Assembly: GCF_015500095.1 (NCBI RefSeq)
Contig: NZ_CP062983.1
Span: forward strand, 3,038,001-3,102,000
Source of the DNA: Phototrophicus methaneseepsis
Lineage (GTDB): Bacteria > Chloroflexota > Anaerolineae > Aggregatilineales > Phototrophicaceae
Direction: 5' to 3'
DNA: 64,000 nucleotides
Below, one piece after another: positions 33,347-41,885 of this stretch. Position numbers and translations under genes: made by a program. The stretch's first letter is position 1, and every line of letters begins with the position of its first letter. Under the pieces are notes generated by a model. It was not told the origin of the DNA. It saw nothing but the letters and a program-made list of their open reading frames with translations, and made no database searches.

Positions 33347-34972
33347 CTAGACTTTACGCGTCACCCTGAAGCTGAGAGGGGCCCCTATTAAGAGCCGTGT
33401 CTGTGCTTGGATTGTCGGGATTGCCAGGACGAGCAGGGTCAATACTGGCAATAATGGGAAGCTGAGCACCGTCCAGAAGCGTTCTGTCAGCGTCATGGGG
33501 TGGGGGCGCGGTGGTCTTACGATCACATCCAGGTACCAGAAGACGATACCCAGGATGACCACCATCCCGCCTGCAAACAGCAAGATGCCCCATGTGGGGT
33601 CCTGAATCAGGCTGTTTAAGGCGTCTGATAAGCCTGTAGCCGGGTCGCTTAGTAAGGTTGCTGTATCGACAGGCGCCATTTGTGGGTGCAGCATGACGGG
33701 CAATTGCGATCCCACTGTCATGATGATCCAACCTGCGCCTGCTAATAAAATGTCATGTGCGATGCGGACGAGCAGACGAAAGGAATGCCAGAAGGGCATA
33801 TGCGGGTTATCAATCATCTTGGCAACCATATAGCCGACTTCTTTGCTACCCCAGGAATGCCGCAGCGTTTGCTGATACCGGGCGACTAATTCGCCCCAGA
33901 GGGTATCGCCGATTGTAGCATCTGCCATGAAGGGCAGCATGATAGGTTCCAGGCGTACAGCACCTTCGCTGCCGAAATAAGCTTTGATGTACATGTGCCA
34001 TTCATCAGCAATGACATCGCCATCCCAATACCCGTTCTGGTCGAGCAGCTTCAGACTCAGGGAATAGGACGACATCGGCATCGCTAGCCAATAGGGCGAA
34101 GCCAAGTATGCCAGTTCAAAGGCGGTAGCATAGGCATTTACGATCCGAAGCAGGGGATTAATATCCCAGATATTGCCATGATAGCGAATCGGTGCCTGCC
34201 AGAATCGTTCATAGCGGTTCGAGTTCGTGGCAAAAAGATATGTCAAGGCATAAAAGTGTTGGGGGTGCCAGCGCGTATCCGCATCCATCGTTGTGATGCA
34301 AATATGATTGATGTCGTAATGTAGTTCATCCACGAGGCGGCGCTTAATCCAGCGGCCAGCCCAGGCTTCATTTGCGGATTTACACTGCATTTCTCCAGGT
34401 AATCCACGAGGATGGACGGTAAAGAAGAAATGCGCGAACTGTTGATGATATTCTTGCTCCAGGGCCTCTGCTTTTTCAATCGCCTCAGATTCCGCTGCTT
34501 CCATCGCCAGCACAATGGTCATACGCTTTTTAGCTTCGTACTGGGCCGCGAGGCCATCTAGCGTGCGCTTAAGCACAAGGGTTGGCTCTTTATAAGCGGG
34601 GATAATAACGACGTGATGGACGGCATCCCAGGGCAAGGCATCGACAGGGGCTTCTTCCTGGTATTTTTGCAACCAGTTGATTTCTTCCCATTTTTTGATG
34701 AGCCGCAAGCCGTGAATGTTGGCGAAACCGGCGAGTAAGAATCGTACGGAGGAATAAAGCCCGACTAATGCAGCAAGGAGCAGCAAAGTTCTTGGGAAGG
34801 CAACCGCAGCAGCGACACAGAAAAGGAGTGCGAACCAGGCTACGAAGCCCGGTATACCGTCCAGAATGCGTTCTGGGATTGGTGTTGGGGGGAGGCCGCC
34901 CCAGACAGACGACCCAATTTGTACCTTATTACGACGTTCCCCACTTGTGCGATATGGCACAGACTTATCCAT
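33347..34972 (-). CDS. Membrane glycosyltransferase, family 2
   Basis: A 541-residue protein with two N-terminal transmembrane helices (about 45-85), a cytoplasmic GT-A glycosyltransferase domain, and three to four C-terminal helices. The GT2 nucleotide-sugar part starts at HHVVIIPAYKEPTLVLKRTL (about 120); the DxD motif is TTMDADTRWHPQHF (about 230); a late ADEWHMYIKAYF supplies the likely catalytic base, and RYQQTLRHSWGSKE stands at the place of the Q/RxxRW motif of processive synthases. The shape resembles exopolysaccharide or glycan polymerases, but no export genes are adjacent. Product unknown. Confidence 0.8.
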   Translation of the reverse strand: MDKSVPYRTSGERRNKVQIGSSVWGGLPPTPIPERILDGIPGFVAWFALLFCVAAAVAFPRTLLLLAALVGLYSSVRFLLAGFANIHGLRLIKKWEEINWLQKYQEEAPVDALPWDAVHHVVIIPAYKEPTLVLKRTLDGLAAQYEAKKRMTIVLAMEAAESEAIEKAEALEQEYHQQFAHFFFTVHPRGLPGEMQCKSANEAWAGRWIKRRLVDELHYDINHICITTMDADTRWHPQHFYALTYLFATNSNRYERFWQAPIRYHGNIWDINPLLRIVNAYATAFELAYLASPYWLAMPMSSYSLSLKLLDQNGYWDGDVIADEWHMYIKAYFGSEGAVRLEPIMLPFMADATIGDTLWGELVARYQQTLRHSWGSKEVGYMVAKMIDNPHMPFWHSFRLLVRIAHDILLAGAGWIIMTVGSQLPVMLHPQMAPVDTATLLSDPATGLSDALNSLIQDPTWGILLFAGGMVVILGIVFWYLDVIVRPPRPHPMTLTERFWTVLSFPLLPVLTLLVLAIPTIQAQTRLLIGAPLSFRVTRKV

Positions 34973-35204
34973 GGGTGATTATTGGTTCAATTGGGGCAAA
35001 GCATAGCATAAGCTATAGGGCCGTACCAAGTCACAGTTTACATGACTTTTTCTATGATTCTGTGAGTTGGCGGTCATACTGTATGAGGGCATCCACTGTG
35101 CAATCCGTTGATTCTGCTCATGATATACATCGCGTGTTTGCAGGGTAGATGGTAATATGGAGTGAAATGAGTGATTAATCATCCCTGCGGCGGGAGATCG
35201 AACG

Positions 35205-35921
35205 ATGAGCACGCAAGCCAGTGTTTTAATTATTGAAGATGATCGAGAATTATCTCGTTTGTTGCAAATTGATTTGCAGCGGCATAATTTTGACGTTTCC
35301 GTAACGAATAATGGCCTGGATGGGCTGCGAATGTTCCAGAACAGTCGGCACGATCTGGTTGTGTTGGATGTCGCTTTGCCACTGATGGATGGATTGACTG
35401 TCTGCGAGCGCATCCGAGAAATATCCAATGTGCCAATTTTGATGATGACGGCCCATGCTGTGAGCGAACATGATATTGCCGAAGGGCTGAATCGTGGGGC
35501 CGATGAATACATGCTCAAGCCGCTGGGTAAAATTGAATTCCATGCGCGGATTAAAGCCCTTCTGCGCCGTGCTCGCATTTCTGAAGAACCAGCCGAAACC
35601 ATTACACGCTTCGAGGATGGGTATCTTTCTGTTGATTTGAATACGCGCCGTGTGCTGATCAATGGGGAAGAAATCCGCCTGACGCCGACCGAATTTAAGC
35701 TGTTGGCGACCTTTATTCGCAATCCAGATGCTGTATTGAGCTTCCAACAATTGCTAGAGACGGTATGGGGGCCAGAGTATAACAGCGAGCATCATTATCC
35801 CCGGATTTACGTCTCGCATTTGCGCCGCAAGATTGAGCCAGATGCGAAGAACCCCTCCTATATTCATAATGAATATGGCGTTGGCTATCGCTTTGTCGGC
35901 CAGAATGAGGCCGTTCAATAG
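35205..35921 (+). CDS. Response regulator, OmpR/PhoB family
   Basis: A 238-residue two-component regulator. The receiver domain has the acidic pair Asp12-Asp13, phospho-acceptor Asp55 (LVVLDVALPLMDG), Thr82 and Lys105 (YMLKPLG). The effector is a winged helix (about 145-235) with INGEEIRLTPTEFKLLATFIRN and YVSHLRRKIEPD and the VGYRF end. No histidine kinase gene is adjacent, making it an orphan here. GGGAGAT precedes the ATG. It lies alone between two - strand genes. Confidence 0.94.
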   Translation: MSTQASVLIIEDDRELSRLLQIDLQRHNFDVSVTNNGLDGLRMFQNSRHDLVVLDVALPLMDGLTVCERIREISNVPILMMTAHAVSEHDIAEGLNRGADEYMLKPLGKIEFHARIKALLRRARISEEPAETITRFEDGYLSVDLNTRRVLINGEEIRLTPTEFKLLATFIRNPDAVLSFQQLLETVWGPEYNSEHHYPRIYVSHLRRKIEPDAKNPSYIHNEYGVGYRFVGQNEAVQ

Positions 35922-35924
35922 CTG

Positions 35925-36569
35925 TTAATCGCCTGACATGGCATCCAGCCGTTTCTGAATATCATGGCGGCCACGGATGCTAATGGGGGTGTCAAGCGCT
36001 CGTTGTAGATCCGCCGGAGTTGCTTTTTTGTTGTAAAACAGCCGGAAGCTATCCAGAATCGTGAACTGGCTATGCGTAGCTGGCTCGATCTGGACGTCTG
36101 CATTTATCTTGATCTGCCCCGGTACAATCACGCGACAGTATGCACCCGGGCGTTCCGCCTGGGTGAACCGCTTGACGAAAGTCGGGTCGCCCATCCTGAC
36201 GGCTAAGGTCACACAAGGAATGCGCGCATCTGTGACTTCCAGCACGACATCCCCGATGTGAATGCGATCTCCTATCGTCATGCGGTTGCTTATGCCTTCG
36301 CTGAGCGTTAGGTTTTCTCCGAATGTGCCAGGGGCTAGCTGTCGCCCTAGTTCTTGCTCCCACCAGCCATAATCTGGCAGCGTATAGACATAGATTGCCT
36401 GATCGGGGCCGCCGTGGTTTTCCGTATCGCTGATTGTATCCCCTTCGAGACCCAAAGGGGTCACTGTTACGGTATCCGTCTGCGGTTGCTTATAAATGCC
36501 CGTGACGCCATAAGACTTTGCACCTGTAATGGCCTGTTCTTTGCCAATGTTGATGCTGACCAATTTCAT
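35925..36569 (-). CDS. MOSC-domain protein, YiiM type
   Basis: A 214-residue protein with a MOSC domain followed by a small alpha-helical C-terminal domain, the YiiM layout. Signs are VTPLGLEGDTISDTENHGGPDQAIYVY, FGENLTL, IGDRIHIGDVVLEVTDARIPC (with the conserved Cys near residue 120), and a 3-alpha C-terminal part (LDSFRLFYNKKATPADLQRAL). E. coli YiiM takes part in molybdenum-dependent reduction of N-hydroxylated compounds. No related genes adjoin. The stop faces the response-regulator stop 3 bases away. Confidence 0.9.
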   Translation of the reverse strand: MKLVSINIGKEQAITGAKSYGVTGIYKQPQTDTVTVTPLGLEGDTISDTENHGGPDQAIYVYTLPDYGWWEQELGRQLAPGTFGENLTLSEGISNRMTIGDRIHIGDVVLEVTDARIPCVTLAVRMGDPTFVKRFTQAERPGAYCRVIVPGQIKINADVQIEPATHSQFTILDSFRLFYNKKATPADLQRALDTPISIRGRHDIQKRLDAMSGD

Positions 36570-36590
36570 CGTTTAATTTCCTTAATGAGA

Positions 36591-37712
36591 TCAGGCATCC
36601 CGGTCAATTTGCTCCAGATCTAGTGTGAAATTGCCCTTTGTGGTGCCCAATTGCTGTTGGAAGCGCGTCGCCACAATGGTATATGTCCCATCACGCGGCA
36701 AGACATATTCATTGATTAAAGCGTCACGGTTGCCGGCTGCGTCGTCATCCTGAATGAGGGTCGCACCTGACTCGTTTTTGAGCAGCAACAGCGGGTCCAG
36801 GTCTCCGTCTCCATGCGTCATGCGGATAGTGACCCTATCGCCAGCCATGCCTTCAAATTCAAAGAGAACCTCGTATATCGTATCGGTGATGGATGCTTGA
36901 GCTGTTTCGCCATAGCTGAGCATGGTATCAGTTGGGGCGCCGGATGTCCCCTGAGGTTGGGCCGTGTTGTCGACGACAATTTCGCCAATTTGGCGCTCAA
37001 ACGATAAGTCAAAGTTGCCCTGGCTGGTGCCTAATGCTTGCTGAAAGCGCGTAGCAATGATTGTATAAGTCCCTGTTGCGGGGATGACAAAATCCTGGAG
37101 ATAGGCATTTCGTGTGCCGCCTCGCTCATCGTCGTCATTTTCGACCACCACATCGTCATCGCTATCACGTATCTGGATGAGTGGGTCCAGATCGCCACTG
37201 CTGCGGCTCATCGAGATTTCTACAATATCGTTTTCATTGGCTTCAAAAGTGAATTCTACGCGCTGCTGCTGGTCTGTGATTTCGCCCGCATATTCAAAAA
37301 AGTCTTCTTCAATCGGCACAGAGACGATTTCAGCAGGCTCTTGAGTATCCGGCAGCCCCAGGGAGAGCGTGGGCTGTGCTGGTATGGTGATCATCGGCAG
37401 CAGGGAAGAATGCGTCTCTGTGGCGGCAGGTGTTTCTGTGGCAGTGGGTGGCATTGCCGTATGGGTGGGCGTTGAGGTCGGCAAATCCGTCGATGTCAAT
37501 GTCATCGTCGGCGTAAAGGTCATTGTTGGCGTGGTTGTTGCCGTAGCGGTCTGCGTTGGGGTTTCGGTTGCGATGCGTGTTGGCACAATGGCCCCTTGTA
37601 GGGCAGGGGTAGCATCGCCTGTAGGATTACAAGCACTGAGTACGAGACTCAAGAAAAAGGGGAACACGACCCACATCGTGTTCCGCAAACGCGAACCGGT
37701 TTGTAACAACAC
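36591..37712 (-). CDS. Lipoprotein with Thr/Pro-rich stalk and two PPC-type domains
   Basis: A 373-residue surface protein. The signal peptide ends in a lipobox LSAC (Cys28). Residues about 45-105 are a Thr/Pro/Ala-rich stalk with repeated TPTxTxT units, likely extended and perhaps glycosylated. Two beta-sandwich domains of the pre-peptidase C-terminal (PPC) type follow (about 135-240 and 260-370), both showing the DLDPLIxIxDSD-type strand and a closing GTYTIIATRFQQ-LGTSxGNFxLxL motif, nearly the same in both copies. No protease domain is present, so a binding or structural role is more likely. The GTG start has AGGAG 9 bases upstream. Confidence 0.85.
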   Translation of the reverse strand: MLLQTGSRLRNTMWVVFPFFLSLVLSACNPTGDATPALQGAIVPTRIATETPTQTATATTTPTMTFTPTMTLTSTDLPTSTPTHTAMPPTATETPAATETHSSLLPMITIPAQPTLSLGLPDTQEPAEIVSVPIEEDFFEYAGEITDQQQRVEFTFEANENDIVEISMSRSSGDLDPLIQIRDSDDDVVVENDDDERGGTRNAYLQDFVIPATGTYTIIATRFQQALGTSQGNFDLSFERQIGEIVVDNTAQPQGTSGAPTDTMLSYGETAQASITDTIYEVLFEFEGMAGDRVTIRMTHGDGDLDPLLLLKNESGATLIQDDDAAGNRDALINEYVLPRDGTYTIVATRFQQQLGTTKGNFTLDLEQIDRDA

Positions 37713-37832
37713 CGTAGAATGCTCCTAATTGTCGTCGCAACATCCAAGCTGAATGCCAGACTGAATGCGCGGATAATAGCAAAGCCAAATTTGTCTACAG
37801 ACATTGTAAATGGCTGTCACCTATTTGGCGAA

Positions 37833-39035
37833 TTAAGAGCTCGCGCCTTTCGCTTTCCCCTTAACGCCTTTGAGGCCGCGCCCAGCTGCCATGTCTACCA
37901 GGTTGGTCTTGTAATCATAGACGTTGCGGCGTTTATCGGCGTAAGCATCCTGGGCCAGCTTAACGAGGTATTCAACCACTTCTGACGCTGTCATATTTGT
38001 CTCTCGCCAGAGGTAAAGCGCCAGAGAACCGGGCATCGTGTTGATCTCGTTGAGGTAGAAAGCGCCGCTTTCGCTATCAACCAGATAATCAATACGGCAG
38101 ATGCCACGCCCATCAACTGCGATGAAGGCATCTTTGCTTGCCTGCTGGATTTGTTCTGTAACATCGTCTTCAATAGGGGCCGGGATAATGCGATCTGCGC
38201 TTTTCATGCCCTCATTGCCTCGCAGATATTTATCATCAAAGCCGAGGAAATCCGTCCAGCTCAAGGGCTGCTCTAACACAGAAATGCGAATATCTTCACC
38301 GTAACCCATGATGGAACAGTTAATCTCGATGCCTTTAACGGCTTGTTCAACCAGCACACGGCGGTCAAAACTGGTGGCGACGTCGATAGAAGCTTTGAGC
38401 AGTTCATCACTATCGGCGCGCCCCACACCAATGCTCGATCCAAGTGTCGCTGGCTTCACAAAGACAGGATAAGCGAATGCGCCTTTGATCTGCTCCATGA
38501 TAGCTTGTGGGTCCCGTAGCCAGTCATCGCGTTGGATGGTTATGCCAGGGACCACAGGAATATCATTTTGCTGCAAAATCTGTTTTGTCAGGATTTTATC
38601 GTTCGTCAGGGCGCTGCCCGTTGTTGCGAAGCCCACATAGGGAATATCTGCCAGTTCACACAGTCCCTGTAAGGTGCCATCTTCACCATGTGAGCCGTGG
38701 ATCGCCGGGAACAAAACATCCAGGCGTAGGACTTCGCTCTTGCTGAATCGTCCTGCTAAGGGGTTCCGAATCAGGCCATGATGACGCACATCTGGCGATA
38801 AGATCACGGGTTCTACGGTTTCATGGTTGAGGATGGCATCATCTTTATAGTTATCAAGCTGACGCAGCCCCTCACCTGTATACCATTTGCCATCGCGACT
38901 GATATAGATAGGGACAACGGTGTAACGGTTCTCATCAAAGGCATCCATGACCTGGTGGCCTGTTACGATGCTGACATCGTGCTCTACGCTGCGCCCACCA
39001 AAGATCACGCCGACCGTTAATTTGCGATTTGCTGC
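37833..39035 (-). CDS. ddl: D-alanine--D-alanine ligase
   Basis: A 400-residue ATP-grasp ligase that makes D-Ala-D-Ala for peptidoglycan. The N-terminal domain has VGVIFGGRSVEHDVSI, the central part LFPAIHGSHGEDGTLQGL, the ATP-grasp lysine region FVKPATLGSSIGVGR, and the metal-binding end FYLNEINTMPGSL. It is slightly longer than E. coli Ddl, with a basic tail (KGVKGKAKG). I start at ATG 39035 since GAGG lies 9 bases before it; the alternative GTG at 39053 overlaps that sequence. The MurF-like ligase at 41886-43532 would use its product. Whether it makes D-Ala-D-Ala or D-Ala-D-Lac is not decided by reading alone. Confidence 0.95.
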   Translation of the reverse strand, partial: AANRKLTVGVIFGGRSVEHDVSIVTGHQVMDAFDENRYTVVPIYISRDGKWYTGEGLRQLDNYKDDAILNHETVEPVILSPDVRHHGLIRNPLAGRFSKSEVLRLDVLFPAIHGSHGEDGTLQGLCELADIPYVGFATTGSALTNDKILTKQILQQNDIPVVPGITIQRDDWLRDPQAIMEQIKGAFAYPVFVKPATLGSSIGVGRADSDELLKASIDVATSFDRRVLVEQAVKGIEINCSIMGYGEDIRISVLEQPLSWTDFLGFDDKYLRGNEGMKSADRIIPAPIEDDVTEQIQQASKDAFIAVDGRGICRIDYLVDSESGAFYLNEINTMPGSLALYLWRETNMTASEVVEYLVKLAQDAYADKRRNVYDYKTNLVDMAAGRGLKGVKGKAKGASS

Positions 39036-39136
39036 CATGAGACTATACCTCACGGTAAGTTGCTAAAGCGCGGCAAGCATAGCGCAAAGGTACGGGGCTG
39101 CAAAGGCATAACCCGCTACTGAACGTGACGATCTCT

Positions 39137-40426
39137 CTACGCTTGTTCCGTGACCAACACCTTGTCGATGCGCACGCCGTCCATATCGACAATTTCGAAG
39201 TGCAGATTATCGTATGTGATGTGATCCGCTGTGGTAGGCACGGAGCCAGTCCGAGCCATGATAAAACCTGCCAGCGTGTGATAATCGCTTTCTTCATCTT
39301 CCGGCACTTTGAAGCGCGGGAAGATATGGGCTAATTCTTGTAAGCGGATTTGGCCGTTGAGTAACCAGGAACCATCATCTCGTTGGACTGCTTCAGCCTC
39401 TTCTGTGGCAAATGGCCCACCATCAAGATCCCCCACAATTTGCTCGATCAAGTCATGCATGCGGACAAGACCCGCTACACCACCATATTCATCCAGGACA
39501 ATGGCCGTATGCATACCCGTTTGCTTAAAGCGTGTAAATACATCCGAGATCGGCACTGTTTCAGGGATGATCAGTGGGGACATCATGATCTTTTCAAGGT
39601 TAAAAGGCGTATCGTGCAACAACTGAACCAATAGGTCCTTGCTGCGTACAATGCCGACAACTTCATCGACATCTTCTTTTGCCACAGGATAGACAGAGTA
39701 GGCATAGGTGCTGAGTATCCGGCGGATATCCTCTTCGCTGGCATCTACATCGAGCCAGATAATGTCATTACGAGGCGTGAGCGCAGAGGCGACAGGCTGG
39801 TCATCCAGGCGCATGACGCCTTCGACCATGGCTTCTTCGTTTTTTTCGAAGATGCCCGCGCCAATACCTTCACGGACGAGCGAGAGAATTTCTGCTTCTG
39901 TGATTGTGGAATCTTCACTGGTCGGAACACCTAGCAGGCGTACTAACAGGTTGGTGGAACCTGTCAAGAACCACACAAGGGGCGTCGTAATTTTGGAAAG
40001 AAGCTGCATGGGTTGTGCAATGAGCTTCGAAAGTGTCTCAGGATAGCGCAGGGCAAGCTGCTTGGGGACAAGCTCGCCAATGACCAGCGAAAGATACGTG
40101 GTTAATGCGACAACCGCAGCGACACCAATTGCATCGGCTGAGCTGGATAAGGATGGTACTGTCTCGCGGATGAAATCAGCAATTGGTCCTGCAAGTGTGG
40201 AGCCACCAAAAGCGCCTGCTAAGATTCCAATCAGTGTAATGCCAATTTGGACAGTTGATAGAAAGCGGGTTGGGTCCGCGCTGATAGCCAGGGCTGTGAT
40301 AGCGCGTTGATCGCCTTCTTCGGCATCGGCCTGTAGGCGTCCACGTCTGGCAGAGACAATAGCCATCTCCGACATAGCAAAGACCCCGTTGAGTAAAATT
40401 AAGGCCAATAAGATGACCAGTTCCAT
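39137..40426 (-). CDS. CNNM/CorC-HlyC family protein with paired CBS domains
   Basis: A 429-residue membrane protein. The N-terminal DUF21/CNNM domain has four hydrophobic segments (residues 1-150), with ALILLNGVFAMSEMAIVSARR at the start and VIGELVPKQLALRYPE before the cytoplasmic part. Two CBS domains lie at about 205-335 (ALTPRNDIIWLD; VVGIVRSKDLLVQLL; VLDEYGGVAGLVRMHDLIEQIVGDL), followed by a CorC_HlyC domain (about 350-425). Family members are linked to magnesium and cobalt efflux. Despite the name HlyC there is no haemolysin link here. A ddl gene follows after 83 bases, so it may share its transcript. Confidence 0.9.
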   Translation of the reverse strand: MELVILLALILLNGVFAMSEMAIVSARRGRLQADAEEGDQRAITALAISADPTRFLSTVQIGITLIGILAGAFGGSTLAGPIADFIRETVPSLSSSADAIGVAAVVALTTYLSLVIGELVPKQLALRYPETLSKLIAQPMQLLSKITTPLVWFLTGSTNLLVRLLGVPTSEDSTITEAEILSLVREGIGAGIFEKNEEAMVEGVMRLDDQPVASALTPRNDIIWLDVDASEEDIRRILSTYAYSVYPVAKEDVDEVVGIVRSKDLLVQLLHDTPFNLEKIMMSPLIIPETVPISDVFTRFKQTGMHTAIVLDEYGGVAGLVRMHDLIEQIVGDLDGGPFATEEAEAVQRDDGSWLLNGQIRLQELAHIFPRFKVPEDEESDYHTLAGFIMARTGSVPTTADHITYDNLHFEIVDMDGVRIDKVLVTEQA

Positions 40427-40610
40427 TGAATTCCCTATGTATGTGTGATTGTTGGGTATAAAAATAGCAGATCCATATCAGAAGGACATTACAATCAGCA
40501 AAATATGCTGCAATCTGATTTTACGGATGGGTTCTACTTTTGGAGCAACTTTATAGCATAAGAGCGCTCATTTTGTGGGTAACTTGAGTTGAAGACATGA
40601 TGATAAAGAT

Positions 40611-40634
40611 AACGCCCGACGACTGGCGGGCGTT
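40611..40634 (-). terminator. Hairpin after the M23 peptidase gene
   Basis: An 8-base-pair stem AACGCCCG/CGGGCGTT with an 8-base loop, 31 bases past the stop codon. The following bases are only moderately T-rich. Confidence 0.6.
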
Positions 40635-40664
40635 GTCAGCCTGATGGAAAATTATTCTCGTGGG

Positions 40665-41759
40665 TTATTCCGCATTTTGCACGAATGAGCCACCGTCAGG
40701 CTCCCCTGATTCTTGTAACTCACCGTCCTCCAGATAATTGGAGAAAACCAGCGGGAGGCCAATAGCATCGGAAAAAGCGGTAATCAAGCCATCTTCATCC
40801 GTAACAAACATTTCCGGCATATCTTGCAGATGGATATGCAGGTGTGGCTCTGATGTGTTGCCAGAATTGCCAACCAGCCCGATCTCTTGCCCTGCCTCAA
40901 CGGTATCTCCTTCTGCGACGCTGATGCTATCCGGTTGTAAGTGCGCGATGTAAATGTATTCCGCATCGGCTGTCTGGATGACGACGTGGTTCCCGGCAGG
41001 ATTCTGTTGATCTGTCTCGACCTTCGGCTGATTTTCCGGCAATCCGTCAACGATTGTGACCACCGTACCATCAGCGGGCGCGAGGGCAGGCTGTCCATAA
41101 GCGTAATAGTCTTCGTTGGATGTGCCATCCCCGCTAAAGGTACTGCCATCCTGCCAAATGACGAAATCATAAGCATGCCGCTGGGGTGGTGCATCGACAT
41201 GATAGTTATGCAAACGGTCGGAGCCGCCCCAGGCCGTATACCAGAGGCCCTCAAAGGGAAGCTGATACATCACATCACTTTCGTAGTCCAGTGCCGGATC
41301 ATCGGGGAGCGTGTTATTGGCTGTGAAGTTAAGGCCTGAAATCTGGTTGTTGGCATCAAATGTGACTGTTGCAGCCATTTCATTCTCGCCCCAGGTATAG
41401 GTGGCAAGATAAGAAATGCCATTACCCAGGGGCAACACCCTTGCTGATGTTTGTTCCCCCAGGGCCGCGACAGACGAAAATTGAGTATAAGCCTGTTCGA
41501 GTTCTTCCAGGGGCACAGCTTCTGCCATACCATCATTAAATTGTTCGAAGAGTGCTTCAAAATCCTGATTGATGAAAAGCTCAATGGCTGCGGTGCCCTG
41601 GCTGGCGATATTCTCTTCTAAGGTATGATACGCTTCTGCAACGGCATCATAATCGGAGGCCATGGCATCCGTGGTTGTATCCTGCGCCCTGATGCTGCTG
41701 ATAGGCAATAAGGTAAGTAGCAAATACAGCCCATATATAGCGAATAACTTGTGTTTCAT
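40665..41759 (-). CDS. Secreted M23-family metallopeptidase with N-terminal DUF3887-like domain
   Basis: A 364-residue exported protein. The signal peptide ends around SIRAQD (residue 26). A domain of about 100 residues (DYDAVAEAYHTLEENIASQGTA onward) resembles DUF3887. The peptidase domain holds the LytM/M23 zinc and catalytic positions: HAYDF (first His and Asp), YIAHLQP, and HLHIHLQ near residue 315. These enzymes cut peptidoglycan cross-bridges or act as regulators of cell-wall hydrolases. The GQEIGLVGNSGNTSEPHLHIH block is typical. It has no coupled partner; its upstream neighbour is the MurF-like gene. Confidence 0.88.
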   Translation of the reverse strand: MKHKLFAIYGLYLLLTLLPISSIRAQDTTTDAMASDYDAVAEAYHTLEENIASQGTAAIELFINQDFEALFEQFNDGMAEAVPLEELEQAYTQFSSVAALGEQTSARVLPLGNGISYLATYTWGENEMAATVTFDANNQISGLNFTANNTLPDDPALDYESDVMYQLPFEGLWYTAWGGSDRLHNYHVDAPPQRHAYDFVIWQDGSTFSGDGTSNEDYYAYGQPALAPADGTVVTIVDGLPENQPKVETDQQNPAGNHVVIQTADAEYIYIAHLQPDSISVAEGDTVEAGQEIGLVGNSGNTSEPHLHIHLQDMPEMFVTDEDGLITAFSDAIGLPLVFSNYLEDGELQESGEPDGGSFVQNAE

Positions 41760-41885
41760 TGCGTGTTCCTCCTCCTGTGAGGTGATAACTGAAGTGATAC
41801 CTTACATCGTTCCTTACGAAGAGGAGGATATATGACTTGTGTAAATAGAAGATGTGGTCTGTAAAAATACAGGCTTAAAAGTGGC

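Noticed and set aside
34979-35722. 247-residue frame on the - strand
   Set aside because: It lies opposite the response regulator, which has clear domains and a ribosome binding site; the protein is Arg/Ser-rich with no family signs.
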